Assembly: GCF_009806985.1 (NCBI RefSeq)
Contig: NZ_WUAX01000011.1
Location: forward strand, 62,001 to 126,000
Direction: 5' to 3'
DNA from: Halorubrum sp. JWXQ-INN 858
Lineage (GTDB): Archaea; Halobacteriota; Halobacteria; Halobacteriales; Haloferacaceae
DNA: 64,000 bases
Shown: one piece after another, positions 26,492 to 35,821 of the stretch
Layout: each line of letters begins with the position of its first letter
Numbering within the stretch: the first letter of the stretch is position 1
Notes under the pieces: model-generated
The model's database searches: none
Seen by the model: only the letters and a program-made list of their open reading frames with translations
Told to the model about the DNA's origin: nothing
Made by a program: the position numbers and the translations under genes

Positions 26492-27642
26492 CCGACACAT
26501 ACGACTTTTCAGACCGGATCGGACGTGTAGAGCCCAGCGCGACGCTGGCGATATCGAACCTGGCAGCCGAGAAGGAGGCCGAGGGCGTCGACGTCGTCAA
26601 CCTCTCGGTCGGCGAGCCCGACTTCGGCACCCCCGAGAACGTCGTCGAGGCCGGCAAGGACGCCATCGACGCCGGCCACACCGGGTACACCTCCTCGAAC
26701 GGGATCCCGGCGCTGAAGGAGGCGATCGCGGCCAAGCTCCGCGGCGACGGCATCGACGCCGACGCCGACGAGGTGATCGTCACCCCCGGCGGCAAGCAGG
26801 CGCTCTTCGAGACGTTCCAGACGCTGATCGACGACGGGGACGAGGTCGTCCTGCTCGACCCCGCGTGGGTCTCCTACGAGGCGATGGTGAAGCTCGCGGG
26901 CGGCGAGCTCTCGCGCGTCGACCTCGCGCCCCACGGCTTCCAGCTCGAGCCCGCGCTCGACGACCTCGCCGAGGCCGTCTCAGACGAGACGGCGCTGTTG
27001 GTCGTCAACTCCCCGTCGAACCCGACGGGCGCGGTGTTCTCCGAAACGGCCCTCGAGGGCGTCCGCGACCTCGCGGTCGAACACGACGTCGCCGTCATCT
27101 CCGACGAGATCTACGAGCGGATCACCTACGGCGTCGAGCAGACCTCGCTCGCGAGCCTCGACGGGATGACGGACCGCACGATCACCGTCAACGGGTTCTC
27201 GAAGGCGTACGCGATGACGGGCTGGCGGCTCGGCTACCTCCACGCAACCGACGGCTTCGTCGCCGAGGCCGGGAAGTTCCACTCTCACTCCGTCTCCTGT
27301 GCGACCAACTTCGTCCAGCAGGCCGGCGTTGAGGCGCTGGAGAACACCGACGACGCGGTCGAGGAGATGCGGTCGGCGTTCGCGGAGCGGCGTGACCTCC
27401 TCGTCGACCTGTTCGACGAACACGGCGTCGACGTCGACGTCGGCGACGGCGCGTTCTACATGATGATCCCCGTCGACGACGACGACCAGGCGTGGTGTAC
27501 GGCGGCGATCGAACGGGCCGCCGTCGCCTGCGTGCCGGGGAGCGCCTTCAACGCGCCCGGGTTCGCGCGGATCTCGTACGCCGCGAGCGAGGAACGCCTC
27601 CGGGAGGCCGTCGACCGGCTCGTCTCGAACGACCTCCTGTAG
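26488..27642 (+). CDS. Class I/II PLP-dependent aminotransferase (aspartate aminotransferase type)
   Basis: A 384-residue fold-type I aminotransferase. Visible motifs are [11 protein letters not shown], the PLP-contacting [11 protein letters not shown] and ISDEIYERI, and the Schiff-base lysine in [17 protein letters not shown] near residue 235; the substrate-carboxylate Arg lies in PGFARISYA. Aspartate, alanine or aromatic amino acids are all possible substrates. It is coupled to ribH by an ATGA overlap, though no pathway link is obvious. Confidence 0.9.
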   Translation: MTDTYDFSDRIGRVEPSATLAISNLAAEKEAEGVDVVNLSVGEPDFGTPENVVEAGKDAIDAGHTGYTSSNGIPALKEAIAAKLRGDGIDADADEVIVTPGGKQALFETFQTLIDDGDEVVLLDPAWVSYEAMVKLAGGELSRVDLAPHGFQLEPALDDLAEAVSDETALLVVNSPSNPTGAVFSETALEGVRDLAVEHDVAVISDEIYERITYGVEQTSLASLDGMTDRTITVNGFSKAYAMTGWRLGYLHATDGFVAEAGKFHSHSVSCATNFVQQAGVEALENTDDAVEEMRSAFAERRDLLVDLFDEHGVDVDVGDGAFYMMIPVDDDDQAWCTAAIERAAVACVPGSAFNAPGFARISYAASEERLREAVDRLVSNDLL

Positions 27643-27761
27643 GTCGGCGGATCGCTTCGAGACGTAGCGACATGCGGATCGGCTCAGAACCGGCTGTTCG
27701 GGGCCGAGAACCGGCGACGCGTTTATCAGTCCTGTCACCGAAGCTGTATATTGGTGGTGGC

Positions 27762-28274
27762 ATGTACGACAATATCCTGTACCCGACGGACGGAAGCACC
27801 GGCTCGGACGCGGCGGCCGAACACGCCCGATTACTCGCGTCGACGTTCGGCGCGACGGTTCACGTGTTACACGTCGTCGACACGCGACACACGGGCATCG
27901 GGGTGAGCGGCGCGTTCCTCTCCGACGACGGCTCCGGGCTGAGCGGGAAGACCGACGAGGGCGACGGCTCCGGGACGGTCGGGGAGCGGCGCGACTTCGA
28001 CGAGGAGGACGACGCGCAGGCGGGGCGCGGAGCGGAGCTGGTCGAGGAGGCCGCCGCCGCGTTCGGCGACGTCGAGACCGTCACCGCCGTCGAATCGGGG
28101 AACCCGCACTCGGTCATCGTGGACTACGCCGATGCGAACGACGTCGACCTGATCGTGATGGGGACACACGGGCGGACCGGGGTCGATCGATACCTGCTCG
28201 GGAGCGTCACGGAGAAGGTCGTGCGGCTGGCCGATCCGCCCGTGATGACGGTGCGTGCCGACGCGGACGGGTGA
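27762..28274 (+). CDS. Universal stress protein (UspA family)
   Basis: A 170-residue single-domain Usp. It begins [22 protein letters not shown] and ends with the ATP-binding signature [21 protein letters not shown] (G-2x-G-9x-G-S/T type). An acidic insert of about 40 residues (residues 50-90) separates the halves, longer than in most Usp proteins. A TATA-like tgtata at 27745-27750 precedes the ATG by about 15 bases, and gtttatc lies further up. Confidence 0.88.
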   Translation: MYDNILYPTDGSTGSDAAAEHARLLASTFGATVHVLHVVDTRHTGIGVSGAFLSDDGSGLSGKTDEGDGSGTVGERRDFDEEDDAQAGRGAELVEEAAAAFGDVETVTAVESGNPHSVIVDYADANDVDLIVMGTHGRTGVDRYLLGSVTEKVVRLADPPVMTVRADADG

Positions 28275-28362
28275 CTCCCGGCGGCGATCCGCGGCCCGCT
28301 TTCGGCGACGCACCGATACGGCGTTCCGAAACCCTTACTCCCGGTCCGGGACACCTCGACGT

Positions 28363-28713
28363 ATGAGCGATACGTCCGAGTCGACCGATGCCGCGGGAAC
28401 GGACGCGGCGGACGACCCCGATGCGTCCGCCGACGCCGACGCGGCCGCGGTCGACGCCGACGAAGTCCGTCACGTCGCCGACCTGGCCCGGGTGCGTCTC
28501 GACGACGACGAGGTCGACGCGTTCGCCGACCAGTTCGCGGAGATCCTGGAGTACTTCGAGGCCCTCGACGACGTGCCGGAGACGGAGCGCGAGGAGGAGC
28601 TCGTCAACGTGATGCGCGCCGACGAGGTCCGCGAGGGGCTCTCACAGGAGGACGCGCTGGCGAACGCCGCGGAGACCGAGGACGGGTTCTTCAAGGGCCC
28701 GAAGGTGTCGTAG
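28363..28713 (+). CDS. gatC: Asp-tRNA(Asn)/Glu-tRNA(Gln) amidotransferase subunit C
   Basis: GatC stabilises GatA in the GatCAB complex, which amidates mischarged Glu-tRNA(Gln) and Asp-tRNA(Asn). The 116-residue protein has a 30-residue Asp/Ala-rich leader and then the GatC core: VRHVADLARVRLDDDEVDAF, ILEYFEALDDV and DGFFKGPKV at the end. The stop codon abuts the gatA ATG. gatB is not in this window. Confidence 0.92.
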   Translation: MSDTSESTDAAGTDAADDPDASADADAAAVDADEVRHVADLARVRLDDDEVDAFADQFAEILEYFEALDDVPETEREEELVNVMRADEVREGLSQEDALANAAETEDGFFKGPKVS

Positions 28714-30012
28714 ATGGCGGCCGACCACAACGCCTTCATCACGGAGGCGACGATCGAGGGCGACGCCGACGCCGAGGGACCGCTCGCGGGGGCGACCGTC
28801 GCGGTCAAGGACAACATCTCGACGAAGGGGATCGAGACGACCTGCGGCTCCGAGATGCTCGCCGACTACGTGCCGCCGTACTCCGCGACCGTCGTCGAGC
28901 GGCTGACCGACGCCGGCGCGACGATCGTCGGCAAAACGAACATGGACGAGTTCGGGATGGGAACGACGACGGAGACGTCGGCGTTCGGGCCGACGCGGAA
29001 CCCGGTCGACCCCGACCGCGTCCCGGGCGGCTCCTCCGGCGGGTCGGCGGCGGCGGTCGCCGCCGGCGACGCCGACGTCGCCCTCGGCTCTGACACGGGC
29101 GGTTCGGTGCGGTGTCCCGCCGCGTTCTGTGGCGTCGTCGGCATCAAACCCACCTACGGGCTCGTGTCGCGATACGGGCTCGTCGCCTACGCGAACTCCC
29201 TCGAACAGATCGGTCCGATCGCCGGCACCGTCGAGGAGGCGGCGGCCGTCCTCGACGTCATCGCCGGTTCGGACCCGCACGACGGCACCACCCGAGATCT
29301 CGAGACGGTCGCGGACGCGGACCCCGCGGCGAGCTACGCCGCGGCCGCCGACGGCGACGTCGACGGGCTCACCGTCGGCGTCCCGACGGAGCTGTTCGAG
29401 GGGGCCGACGAGCGCGTCGTCGACACCGTCGAGGCCGCCATCGCGGACCTCGAAGCGCAGGGCGCGGAGACGACGGAGATCTCGCTGCCCGCGGTCGAAC
29501 ACGCGGTACAGGCCTACTACGTCATCGCGACGTCGGAGGCGTCCTCGAACCTCGCGCGGTTCGACGGCGTCCGCTACGGCCACCGCGCCGAGAGCGACGG
29601 GAACTGGAACGAGTCGTTCGCGGAGACCCGCGAGGCGTTCGGCGCGGAGGTCAAGCGCCGGATCCTGCTCGGAACGTACGCGCTGTCGGCCGGCTACCAC
29701 GACAAGTACTACAAGAAGGCACAGGACGCCCGGGCGTGGGTGCGTCAGGAGTTCGACGCGGCGTTCGAGGACGTCGACGCGATCGCCTCGCCGACCATGC
29801 CGGTGCTCCCGTTCGAGCTCGGCGAGAGCCTCGACGACCCGCTGCGGATGTACCTCGCGGACGCGAACACGACGCCGGCGAACCTCGCGAACCTCCCCGC
29901 GATCTCGGTGCCCGCGGGCGAGGCGGACGGGCTCCCCGTCGGGCTCCAGTTCGTCGGCCCGAAGTTCGACGAGGCGACCGTCATCCGAGCCGCGAGCGCG
30001 GTCGAGGAGTGA
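28714..30012 (+). CDS. gatA: Asp-tRNA(Asn)/Glu-tRNA(Gln) amidotransferase subunit A
   Basis: GatA is the glutaminase subunit of GatCAB and releases ammonia for tRNA-bound Glu or Asp. The 432-residue protein has the amidase-signature Ser-cisSer-Lys triad: VAVKDNIS (Lys near residue 32), GGSSGGSAAAVA (about 106) and GSDTGGSVRCPAAFCG (nucleophilic Ser near 132). It starts directly after the gatC stop, so the two form an operon. Confidence 0.95.
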   Translation: MAADHNAFITEATIEGDADAEGPLAGATVAVKDNISTKGIETTCGSEMLADYVPPYSATVVERLTDAGATIVGKTNMDEFGMGTTTETSAFGPTRNPVDPDRVPGGSSGGSAAAVAAGDADVALGSDTGGSVRCPAAFCGVVGIKPTYGLVSRYGLVAYANSLEQIGPIAGTVEEAAAVLDVIAGSDPHDGTTRDLETVADADPAASYAAAADGDVDGLTVGVPTELFEGADERVVDTVEAAIADLEAQGAETTEISLPAVEHAVQAYYVIATSEASSNLARFDGVRYGHRAESDGNWNESFAETREAFGAEVKRRILLGTYALSAGYHDKYYKKAQDARAWVRQEFDAAFEDVDAIASPTMPVLPFELGESLDDPLRMYLADANTTPANLANLPAISVPAGEADGLPVGLQFVGPKFDEATVIRAASAVEE

Positions 30013-30026
30013 GGTCGTCGCCGGGC

Positions 30027-30086
30027 GCGGGGTAAAGCTGAAATGCGGGGTAAAGCCGAAGTGCGGGGTGAAGCCGAAGTGCGGGG
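30027..30086. repeat. 18-base tandem array after gatA
   Basis: Three full copies of an 18-base unit (gcggggtgaagccgaagt and close variants) plus a partial fourth copy begin 14 bases after the gatA stop codon. Confidence 0.85.
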
Positions 30087-30184
30087 TCGTCTGGACCCCG
30101 ACCGTAAATCCGAGTTGATCGGCGCACAACCGGTTTCGACGTCGGGGGTTCATAAGGGACGCCGACCCGTGGGCGTCACCACGC

Positions 30185-30784
30185 ATGACCGAAGACCGAT
30201 CCGTCAGTTCGGGTGAGGACCGACCCGTCAGATCACGATCAAAGGCGCTCGATCACGGGACCGTTCGCTCTGCCGCTCGCGTCGTTATCGTGGCGCTGGC
30301 TTCGGTGGCGCTGCTCTCGTTTTTCAGGCTACTTCCGGGCGTCGATCGGCTGGTTCCGTACACGCCCGTCACGTTTGTGGCCCTCGCGACGGCAGTCGTC
30401 ACCGTGGCGGTCGTGGTCCTTCTCGCGTACGCCGCGCCGCGGTTCGCAGCACTGACACGAACGCGTTTCGAGAAGGTCGTCGTCGAAAGCGGTACGGGGG
30501 CGGGAGTCGAAGCGAACCCGAAACCGCTCGTAGAGCACGCGGCCGCGGTGGTGTACTGGCTCACCCTGTTCACCGCGGTTATCATCGCCAACCGGGGTCT
30601 CGAAGGCGTCTCGGCCCCGTTCCTCGGTGACTTCGTCTGGGCGTACGACGCCGTCTTCCTGATCGCGGCGCTCGTCCCGCTCGTGTTCGTGACGGCTCGC
30701 GTCGCGGCGGCCGTCGGTCCCCTGTCGACGGCGATCGCAGACCGCGTCGTCGGTCGAGCCCCCGGGAGCCCCGACGGGCGCTAA
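30185..30784 (+). CDS. Uncharacterised four-helix membrane protein
   Basis: A 199-residue membrane protein with a charged N-terminus of about 28 residues and four hydrophobic segments: about residues 33-52, 60-83, 115-137 and 145-170. No family motif is recognised. A TATA-like element (ttcataag) near 30149-30156 lies about 33 bases upstream of the ATG. Confidence 0.68.
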   Translation: MTEDRSVSSGEDRPVRSRSKALDHGTVRSAARVVIVALASVALLSFFRLLPGVDRLVPYTPVTFVALATAVVTVAVVVLLAYAAPRFAALTRTRFEKVVVESGTGAGVEANPKPLVEHAAAVVYWLTLFTAVIIANRGLEGVSAPFLGDFVWAYDAVFLIAALVPLVFVTARVAAAVGPLSTAIADRVVGRAPGSPDGR

Positions 30785-30875
30785 CATCGCAGGAACGACC
30801 CGAACAGGTCGATCGGGCGGCCCGCTCGGACCCGCGATCCGGAACGTCAATACGCCGCCGCCGGGACGGCCACGT

Positions 30876-31382
30876 ATGGGGCTGACCGAAGCAGAACTGG
30901 AACGGCTCGCCGACGTCGTGCGACTCCAACCGACGAAGAACAGCGAGCTCGTCGAGGCGTGGGGCGTCGAGAGCGGCAGCGAGGTCCACCAATACCTCGA
31001 GAATCACCTGAAGGAGTACTACTACCGCGACGACGACAGCCTGATACGGACGACCGCGGAGGCGAACGATCTCGTCGACGTCGAACCCGGGATCGAGCCC
31101 GACGAGGTCGCGAAGGGCGGGGTTCCGAGCGTGATCCGCGTCCCCGAGCTCGAGGCGCGCGTGTTCGCGGTCGTCGCCGGACCCGACGAGCGCTCGGAGT
31201 CGGTCGTCAGCGTCCTGAACAAGCTCCGGGAGGCGTACGACGTCGACCCCGAGGCGGGCGACGTCCGGCGGGCCCTCCAGAGCCTCCGCCGGAAGAACGT
31301 CGTGGAGGTCGTCTACCGGACCGTTCCGACGTTCAAGCTGGCCGTCGCCCGCGACGACGTCGACGTCGAAGTCAACGAGTAG
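30876..31382 (+). CDS. Haloarchaeal DUF5797-type protein (predicted winged helix)
   Basis: A soluble protein of 168 residues. The N-terminal part (EAELERLADVVRLQPTKNSELVEAWG) reads as a helix-turn-helix, followed by HQYLENHLKEYYYRDDD, and a second helical part lies near residues 118-150. It looks like a tandem winged-helix protein and may be a transcription regulator. The family name is from memory of similar haloarchaeal proteins; no function is established. Confidence 0.7.
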   Translation: MGLTEAELERLADVVRLQPTKNSELVEAWGVESGSEVHQYLENHLKEYYYRDDDSLIRTTAEANDLVDVEPGIEPDEVAKGGVPSVIRVPELEARVFAVVAGPDERSESVVSVLNKLREAYDVDPEAGDVRRALQSLRRKNVVEVVYRTVPTFKLAVARDDVDVEVNE

Positions 31383-31427
31383 CCGGTCGGCGATAGCTTT
31401 CCGGTCCGGGGGCGCGAAGGGGTTCGT

Positions 31428-31877
31428 ATGTCCGAGGTAACTCCCCTCGACCGAGCGAAACGGAACGCGACCGGGATCGCCGCGACGACCGTCACGGGGG
31501 TCTGGCTCGCGGCGCTGATGCTCGGGTACGGCTGGTGGCTCGCCGCGCTGCTGTTCGGCTACATCGTGATCGTCCCGGTCGTCGCGATGGTGTTCGACGA
31601 GGACGAGGATGAAACGGAGGAACGAGCGACCGAGCCCGACCGGAACGCCGCGGACGGGAACGCCGCCGACGCGCTCGACCGCCTCCGAACCCGATACGCG
31701 GACGGGGAGCTCACCGACGAGGAGTTCGAACGGAAGCTCGACCGGCTGCTGGAGACGGAGACCGTCGCGGACGCGGCCGACTGGACCCGACGCGAACGGG
31801 CGCGAGCGGACGGCGAAGTCGGCGAGGTCGACGAAGTCGACGACATCGACGAGGAGCGGGAGCGCGACGCCGCGTGA
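31428..31877 (+). CDS. SHOCT-domain membrane protein
   Basis: This encodes 149 residues: two membrane helices (about residues 17-35 and 38-58), an acidic linker, and a SHOCT motif LDRLRTRYADGELTDEEFERKLDRLLE (given here in words: two short amphipathic helices around a G-E-L/I-T-xx-E-F turn, residues 79-105). SHOCT segments mediate oligomerisation. No specific role can be given. Confidence 0.78.
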   Translation: MSEVTPLDRAKRNATGIAATTVTGVWLAALMLGYGWWLAALLFGYIVIVPVVAMVFDEDEDETEERATEPDRNAADGNAADALDRLRTRYADGELTDEEFERKLDRLLETETVADAADWTRRERARADGEVGEVDEVDDIDEERERDAA

Positions 31878-31976
31878 CTGCGTCCACAGGGGCCGGGAGC
31901 GTCCGCCGGTCGTCACGAAGCCGGGGCTGTCGGCGTTCGCTGAACTCCCCCGACGAATCCCCCGACGGGTCCGCGG

Positions 31977-32291
31977 TCAGCGGAGCCGCACGGCGGTTCC
32001 GTACGCGAGGATCTCCGCGCCGCTGTCGGCGATCGAGGAGGTGGTGAAGCGGACGTTGACCACGGCGTCGGCGTCGAGCGCCACCGCCTCCTCGACCATC
32101 CGTTCCTGCGCCTGATCGCGGGCGTCGGTCATCAGCTCGGTGTACCCTTTTAACTCACCGCCGGCGAGGTTGCGGAGGCCCTGCGTGATGTCCCGGCCGA
32201 CGTTGCGGGCGCGGACGGTGTTGCCACGGACGACGCCGAGCGTCTCGACGACCTCCCGGCCGGCTATCGTGTCGGTGTTGGAGAGCTCCAT
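31977..32291 (-). CDS. YbjQ/UPF0145 family protein
   Basis: A 104-residue protein of the YbjQ family (heavy-metal-binding-like domain). It shows VETLGVVRGNTVRARNVG at the N-terminus, the central GGELKGYTELMTDAR, and ALDADAVVNVRF. Members form pentamers of unknown function. The start is the ATG at 32291; an in-frame GTG three codons earlier is also possible. Confidence 0.85.
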   Translation of the reverse strand: MELSNTDTIAGREVVETLGVVRGNTVRARNVGRDITQGLRNLAGGELKGYTELMTDARDQAQERMVEEAVALDADAVVNVRFTTSSIADSGAEILAYGTAVRLR

Positions 32292-32343
32292 GCCCGCCAC
32301 TCCGAGCGAACCGACTTAAAGGCGATGACGGTGCGCTCCCGCG

Positions 32344-32393
32344 TCCCGTCCCGTCCCGTCCCGTCCCGTCCCGTCCCATCCCGTCCCGTCCCG
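32344..32393. repeat. Pentanucleotide microsatellite (tcccg)10
   Basis: Ten consecutive 5-base units of tcccg, one of them tccca. It lies in the short region between the divergent YbjQ and methylmalonyl-CoA epimerase genes, immediately upstream of the latter's TATA-like cttatac (about 32404-32410). Confidence 0.95.
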
Positions 32394-32434
32394 TCCGACG
32401 AGCCCTTATACCGACGCCCGCCGGACTGTCGACT

Positions 32435-32821
32435 ATGCGCTTCGATCACGTCGGCGTCGCCGCGCGCGACGCCGCCGCGCTGGCCGACCTGTTCGACGAC
32501 CTGCTCGACGCGCCGGTCGCCCACGAGGAGCGGTTCGGCGACCTCCGAGTCGTCTTCCTCGAACTCGACGACGGCGGCTATCTCGAACTCCTCGAGCCGG
32601 CCGACGACGGGACGATCGCGCGGTACCTCGACAACCACGGGCCGGGGATACACCACGTCGCGTTCGCGACCGACGACCTCGAAGGGGCGCTCGACCGCGC
32701 CCGCGACCTCGGCGTCGACCTCGTCGACGAAACGCCCCGGCCCGGTGCGTGGGGCCACGACGTCGCCTTCCTGCACCCCCGGTCGACGGGCGGCGTGCTC
32801 GTCGAGTTCGTGGAGCGGTAG
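32435..32821 (+). CDS. mce: Methylmalonyl-CoA epimerase (VOC family)
   Basis: This metal-dependent epimerase interconverts (R)- and (S)-methylmalonyl-CoA in propionyl-CoA metabolism. The 128-residue protein is a complete vicinal-oxygen-chelate fold: FDHVGVAARD at the start (metal His5), ELLEPADD, GPGIHHVAFATDDLEGAL (metal His in the middle) and a C-terminal GVLVEF with the metal Glu. The TATA-like cttatac about 27 bases upstream suits a leaderless mRNA. Confidence 0.9.
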   Translation: MRFDHVGVAARDAAALADLFDDLLDAPVAHEERFGDLRVVFLELDDGGYLELLEPADDGTIARYLDNHGPGIHHVAFATDDLEGALDRARDLGVDLVDETPRPGAWGHDVAFLHPRSTGGVLVEFVER

Positions 32822-32853
32822 CAGGCGAGGTCTTCCTCCTCGAACTGCCGTCC

Positions 32854-33315
32854 CTAGTCGGTCGCTTCCGACCCGGACGCGTCGGCGGCGGTCGTTTCGG
32901 TCGCGTCGTCCTCCGGGGTCGTCGATTCGGACGCGTCCGGCTCGGCGGGCGCGATCAGTCGCCCCACGAGATAGCCGGCCGGCCCGATGGCGAACGCGGC
33001 CGCCAGCGCGGCGACGAACGGCTCCGCGGCCGGGACGGGGAGGAGCACCGGCTCGACCGTTCGGAGGATCACTCCGGCGAGCGGCCCGTAAACGAGCAGC
33101 GTCGACGGGAGCGCCCCACCGCCGCCCCGCGCGAAGCCGACCGCGCCGATCCCGGCGATGAGCGCACAGCCGGCGGCGACCCATTCGGCGGTGGGCCAGC
33201 CCGCGAGCGCCGCGGCGTCGAACGCGAGGTACGACAGCGCGAAGCCGACGGCGCTCCAGACCGCCGCCCGCTCGAAGCCGTGTGCGCCGACGAGGACGGT
33301 CCGGATCGTCGTCAT
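32854..33315 (-). CDS. Uncharacterised four-helix membrane protein next to coaD
   Basis: A 153-residue protein with four hydrophobic segments (about residues 17-38, 43-60, 68-90 and 100-122) and a Ser/Thr/Asp/Glu-rich C-terminal tail of about 30 residues. No family is recognised. Its ATG overlaps the coaD stop codon (ATGA), so it is translated from the coaD mRNA. Confidence 0.65.
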   Translation of the reverse strand: MTTIRTVLVGAHGFERAAVWSAVGFALSYLAFDAAALAGWPTAEWVAAGCALIAGIGAVGFARGGGGALPSTLLVYGPLAGVILRTVEPVLLPVPAAEPFVAALAAAFAIGPAGYLVGRLIAPAEPDASESTTPEDDATETTAADASGSEATD

Positions 33316-33806
33316 TCCGGGCGCGTCGTCCCCCGCCCGTCCCGGTCGGGCGTGAGGGCTCCGTGTTCGTCGATCTCACCTTTCACGATCCGCGTCGAGG
33401 AGATCCGCTCGCCGTCGGCCGCGGGGACGTGCTCGACGACGACGATCCGAAGCGGGTCGCGGCCCCGCTCGGCGCGAAGCTCGTTGATGCGCTCGCCGCC
33501 GTCGCGCGTCTCCGGAGAGACGATGAGCGCGTCGAACTGCGGCTCGACGGCGATTCCGGTCGGCTCGGTCAGCTCCCGTACCTCGAACTCGCGCCCGTGC
33601 GCCTCGGCGACGGGGGCCAGCTCGGCCTCGAGGTCGCGCTTCCGCCGGTCGTACGGGCGAACGTATCGTTCGACGTGGCGGGTCCTCGGCGCGAGATCGT
33701 CGGACGTGAGCCCGACGGTTACGTCGCCGAGCTCGAAGGCGCGTTCGAACAGCCTCCGGTGGCCGTCGTGGATCGGGTCGAACGTGCCACCCAGCGCGAC
33801 GTTCAT
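33312..33806 (-). CDS. coaD: Archaeal phosphopantetheine adenylyltransferase
   Basis: The enzyme adenylates 4'-phosphopantetheine to dephospho-CoA. The 164-residue protein has the nucleotidyltransferase signature GGTFDPIHDGHRRLF (residues 6-20, with HxGH-type DGHRR) and the second motif ISSTRIVKGEI near residue 140. This is the COG1019 archaeal/eukaryotic type. The following membrane protein overlaps its end. Confidence 0.92.
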   Translation of the reverse strand: MNVALGGTFDPIHDGHRRLFERAFELGDVTVGLTSDDLAPRTRHVERYVRPYDRRKRDLEAELAPVAEAHGREFEVRELTEPTGIAVEPQFDALIVSPETRDGGERINELRAERGRDPLRIVVVEHVPAADGERISSTRIVKGEIDEHGALTPDRDGRGTTRPE

Positions 33807-33869
33807 ACCTGCCAGTCGCGTGGCCGGACCTTAAAACGTCCCGAACCGCGAGCGGGGACGTCCCCTGAG

Positions 33870-34487
33870 CTACGCCGACCGGTGGCCGTCCTCGTCGCCC
33901 TCGTCGCCCTCTTCAACCCCGGCGTGGTCGTCGCCTTCGGCGTGATCATCGCTCTCGACACCCTCGGCGACGGTGTCGTCCCCGTCGGCGACGTCGTCAG
34001 CCCCCTCGACTGAGATCCGCACCGGCTCCGTGTCGCCGTCGGGGGACTCCCCGCCGAGGCGTCGGTCGAGGTTGAAAACGGTGTTGAGCTCGCGTTGGAC
34101 GTCGCCGACGACCCCCTGGACGAGCTCGCTCGGCGCGATCGCTTCGTACTCGTAGGGGTTGTTCCCCGCCCCGCTGGACTCCCGTTTGCCTCGGTGGACC
34201 TTCTCCTCGTCGTGGAGCTCGGCGAGCGCCTCCCGGACGGTGCTCGGGTACAGCCCCGTCCCGTCGGCGACCTCGTCGCTGGTGCTCTCCGGGTGTTCGC
34301 GGAGGTAGACGTAGATCCGCGCGCGGGTCTCCGTGTCGAGCAGCCACGACAGGAGGTCGACGACGTTGTCGTCGAACCCCTTGACGGCCTTGTCGGCGCC
34401 CTCGCCGAGCCGCTCTTTGGTCTTGCGAAGCTCCTCTCGGGTTCGCTCCGTGGGGGAGCTCTCCTCGTCGGCGTCGTCCGTAGTCAT
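33870..34487 (-). CDS. Winged-helix transcription regulator
   Basis: A 205-residue protein. A charged N-terminal helix (RTREELRKTKERLGEG) is followed by a winged-helix domain at about residues 45-115: TRARIYVYLREHPESTSDEVADGTGLYPSTVREALAEL (helices 1-3 with the recognition helix STVREAL) and a basic wing HRGKRESSG. The C-terminal 60 residues are acidic and low in complexity. The regulated genes are unknown; the short distance to gshA suggests possible co-transcription with it. Confidence 0.75.
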   Translation of the reverse strand: MTTDDADEESSPTERTREELRKTKERLGEGADKAVKGFDDNVVDLLSWLLDTETRARIYVYLREHPESTSDEVADGTGLYPSTVREALAELHDEEKVHRGKRESSGAGNNPYEYEAIAPSELVQGVVGDVQRELNTVFNLDRRLGGESPDGDTEPVRISVEGADDVADGDDTVAEGVESDDHAEGDDHAGVEEGDEGDEDGHRSA

Positions 34488-34571
34488 ACTCGAGCGTCGG
34501 CTCCGCTCGCGGAAAAGCGTTTCTCGTCGCTTTCGTTCCGACGAAAGCCGCGTCGAGGGGAGACGTTCCGG

Positions 34572-35651
34572 TCAGCCGGAGAGGACCAGGTCCGCACACA
34601 GCGCGTCGATCCCGTCCTCCTCGCGGATCCGGCGCTGTCGGTCGCTGCCGCTCTCGCCGTCGAGGACGTCGCGGATCCCGGAGACGCCCAGCCGGTCGCA
34701 CTCCGCGTCGACCAGCTCGGGAAGGGCGATCGTCCCCTCGCCGTCGCGCGCCACGAAGCCGGCGTCGTGGCCGTGACGGATCGCCCGCCACTTGTTCTCG
34801 TCGAGCAGCTCGCGACGGAGCGTCGGCGTCGACTCGCCGTCGTCGTAGCGCTCCGCGAGGTCGACGACGAGCGCGTGGACGTACTCCACGAACGCGAGCG
34901 TCGCCTCGGGGTCGGCCTGCGCGTCGGGCGCACGCACCTCGACGGTGCCGTGGACCGTGTGCGGACGGACGTCGAACCAGAGCTCGCCCCGGTCCTCGAT
35001 CGAGCCGTGTTCGACCATCCGGCGCTCGTACCGTTGGAACGCCTCGAAGTCCTCGAACGCGGAGGGGACGCCCGTGTTCGGGAGGTTCTCGAACACCTTC
35101 GCGCGCGCCGAGGCCAGCCCGGTGTCGAAGCCGTTCCAGAACGGGGAGTTCGCCGACAGCGCGAGCAACACCGGACCGTACCAGCGGAGCTCGTTGGCGA
35201 TCCACACCGCCTTGTCGGCGTCGTCGACGCCGACGTGGACGTGGAGCCCGGCGGTCGTGTTCCGGTGTTGTGGGTACTGGATCCGGTCGAGCTGGGACCG
35301 GTAGCGAGGCTTCTGTGCGTGGTCGAGCTCCCGCCATCGGGCCTCCGGATGGAGCCCCGCGGCGGCGATCCGGTAGCCGTGTTCGGCGGCGTGCGAGACG
35401 AGCGCCTCGCGGACGGTCGCCAGCGCGTCTGCGGCCCCGTCCGGGTCATCGATACGCGGCGTCTGCGCCTCGATCGTACACTTGAACAGCTCGTGGTCGA
35501 ACCCCTCGGGAACCGCCGACGGGGGCTCGCTTCCGTACACGAGGTCGTCGGTCCCGGAGGTCGGACGGCCCTCGGCGTCGACGATGAAGAACTCCTCCTC
35601 GACGCCGAGCGTTCCCATCCGTTCGAACGCGTCCCGTGACCCGAGTTCCAT
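34572..35651 (-). CDS. gshA: Glutamate-cysteine ligase (GCS2 family)
   Basis: GshA joins glutamate and cysteine with ATP to make gamma-glutamylcysteine, the main low-molecular-weight thiol of haloarchaea. The 359-residue protein shows the GCS2 signature [10 protein letters not shown] near residue 16, [10 protein letters not shown], and the metal/substrate site [13 protein letters not shown] near residue 130. Start 35651 is supported by a TATA box exactly placed for a leaderless mRNA. Confidence 0.93.
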   Translation of the reverse strand: MELGSRDAFERMGTLGVEEEFFIVDAEGRPTSGTDDLVYGSEPPSAVPEGFDHELFKCTIEAQTPRIDDPDGAADALATVREALVSHAAEHGYRIAAAGLHPEARWRELDHAQKPRYRSQLDRIQYPQHRNTTAGLHVHVGVDDADKAVWIANELRWYGPVLLALSANSPFWNGFDTGLASARAKVFENLPNTGVPSAFEDFEAFQRYERRMVEHGSIEDRGELWFDVRPHTVHGTVEVRAPDAQADPEATLAFVEYVHALVVDLAERYDDGESTPTLRRELLDENKWRAIRHGHDAGFVARDGEGTIALPELVDAECDRLGVSGIRDVLDGESGSDRQRRIREEDGIDALCADLVLSG

Positions 35652-35675
35652 TACCCCCCATTCACCCCGGTTACT

Positions 35676-35683
35676 CTTATAAG
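35676..35683 (-). promoter_or_regulatory. TATA box of gshA
   Basis: On the minus strand the sequence reads cttataag, centred about 28 bases before the gshA ATG at 35651, the textbook position for a leaderless haloarchaeal transcript. A short duplicated segment (ttctccgcgcctca twice) lies further upstream at 35764-35812. Confidence 0.65.
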
Positions 35684-35821
35684 GTGTGAACGCGGCCGTG
35701 AGTGTCGGTATTCCGACAATCGTGTCGCGGGAGGAACGGCTCCGCCCCGTCCACCGGCTCTCCGCTTCTCCGCGCCTCAACCCTTCATCGCCGCGATTCT
35801 CCGCGCCTCAGCACCTCCGCG

